From positions 1-12,907 of the forward strand of contig WFXV01000150.1 of the NCBI GenBank assembly GCA_015490435.1: DNA of 12,907 nucleotides. The letters are read 5' to 3'. Below are positions 12,809-12,907 of the stretch, piece by piece. The stretch's first letter is position 1; every line of letters starts with the position of its first letter. Made by a program: the position numbers and the translations under genes. Under the pieces are notes generated by a model that was not told the origin of the DNA, made no database searches, and saw only the letters and a list, made by a program, of their open reading frames with translations. Source of the stretch: Thermaceae bacterium. GTDB taxonomy: Bacteria > Deinococcota > Deinococci > Deinococcales > Marinithermaceae.

Positions 12809-12907
12809 ATGAGCAAAATGGCTACAAGGAGCTGGAGCACTGAGGAGAGGGTTGCCATCGTGCTGAGCATCCTGCGCGGGGAGCTCTCAATAAGTGAGGC
12901 CTCAAGA
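12809..12907 (+). CDS. Transposase, N-terminal fragment (IS3 OrfA-like helix-turn-helix)
   Basis: The frame is open from ATG 12809 to the last base of the window, 33 codons. It begins MSKMATRSWSTEERVAIVLS and continues ILRGELSISEASR. This matches the first helices of the helix-turn-helix domain of IS3-type OrfA transposases, in which a basic start and WS-x-EE-K/R are followed by a hydrophobic helix and GE-xSIxEAxR. GAGGGGGT about five bases upstream is a reasonable ribosome site; a second ATG at 12818 is an alternative start. It lies in the same direction as the interrupted restriction gene. The catalytic DDE part is beyond the window, so the IS family assignment is provisional. Confidence 0.65.
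   Translation, partial: MSKMATRSWSTEERVAIVLSILRGELSISEASR

Larger units (their letters stand above)
12757..12907 (+). mobile_element. Insertion sequence, left end (IS3-like), truncated by the window edge
   Basis: The restriction-gene frame loses family resemblance at ARYL. From 12757 the sequence reads TGTAGTGCTTCGC, with the terminal TG typical of IS3-type ends. It then has an inverted repeat and a transposase start at 12809. The exact boundary is uncertain by a few bases, because the right end and the target duplication are outside the window. Confidence 0.6.

Noticed and set aside
1..12907. tRNA, rRNA, CRISPR array or prophage attachment site
   Set aside because: No cloverleaf, rRNA-like segment, regular direct repeats or integrase-linked repeat pair was found on reading both strands.

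Overview
The window is about 12.9 kb of high-GC DNA with dense operons, very short intergenic gaps and strong Shine-Dalgarno sites. The gene content and style point to the Deinococcota, most likely a Thermus/Oceanithermus/Marinithermus-type thermophile. That placement is inference from gene families and composition, not from a marker gene. About 11 kb is ordinary chromosomal backbone. The last ~1.8 kb is a lower-GC accessory patch.

Layout. Bases 1-293 hold the 3' end of a glycerate 2-kinase (MOFRL domain). It converges on, and overlaps by 45 bases, a minus-strand operon that reads from 5096 down to 249: fadD (long-chain acyl-CoA ligase), a membrane-anchored prohibitin-like SPFH protein, aroA (EPSP synthase) and an NrnA-type DHH phosphoesterase. 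The gaps are 9 and 1 bases and then a 4-base ATGA overlap. A 104-base divergent region (5097-5200) separates this operon from a plus-strand operon: a variant Nudix protein, fadN (3-hydroxyacyl-CoA dehydrogenase plus enoyl-CoA hydratase), fadA (thiolase) and fadE (acyl-CoA dehydrogenase). A hairpin terminator follows at 11085-11110.

How they work together. FadD activates a fatty acid to acyl-CoA. FadE oxidises it, the hydratase and dehydrogenase domains of FadN process the enoyl-CoA and 3-hydroxyacyl-CoA, and FadA cleaves the 3-ketoacyl-CoA. Together they form a complete beta-oxidation cycle on two divergent units. Two related palindromes, one in the fadD/Nudix divergent region and one over the predicted fadN promoter inside the end of the Nudix gene, share an 11-base sequence. 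They look like operators for a single repressor that is not encoded here.

The accessory patch holds an AbrB/MazE-type antitoxin with a probably leaderless promoter, a PIN-domain toxin, and the 5' part of a Type IIG-like (Eco57I-type) restriction-modification gene. An insertion sequence interrupts that gene; its left end and the first 33 codons of its transposase run off the window. I found no RNA genes, CRISPR arrays or clearly new system. The most rewarding leads are the shared operator, the unusual Nudix gene in the beta-oxidation operon, and the N-terminal extension on the interrupted restriction gene.
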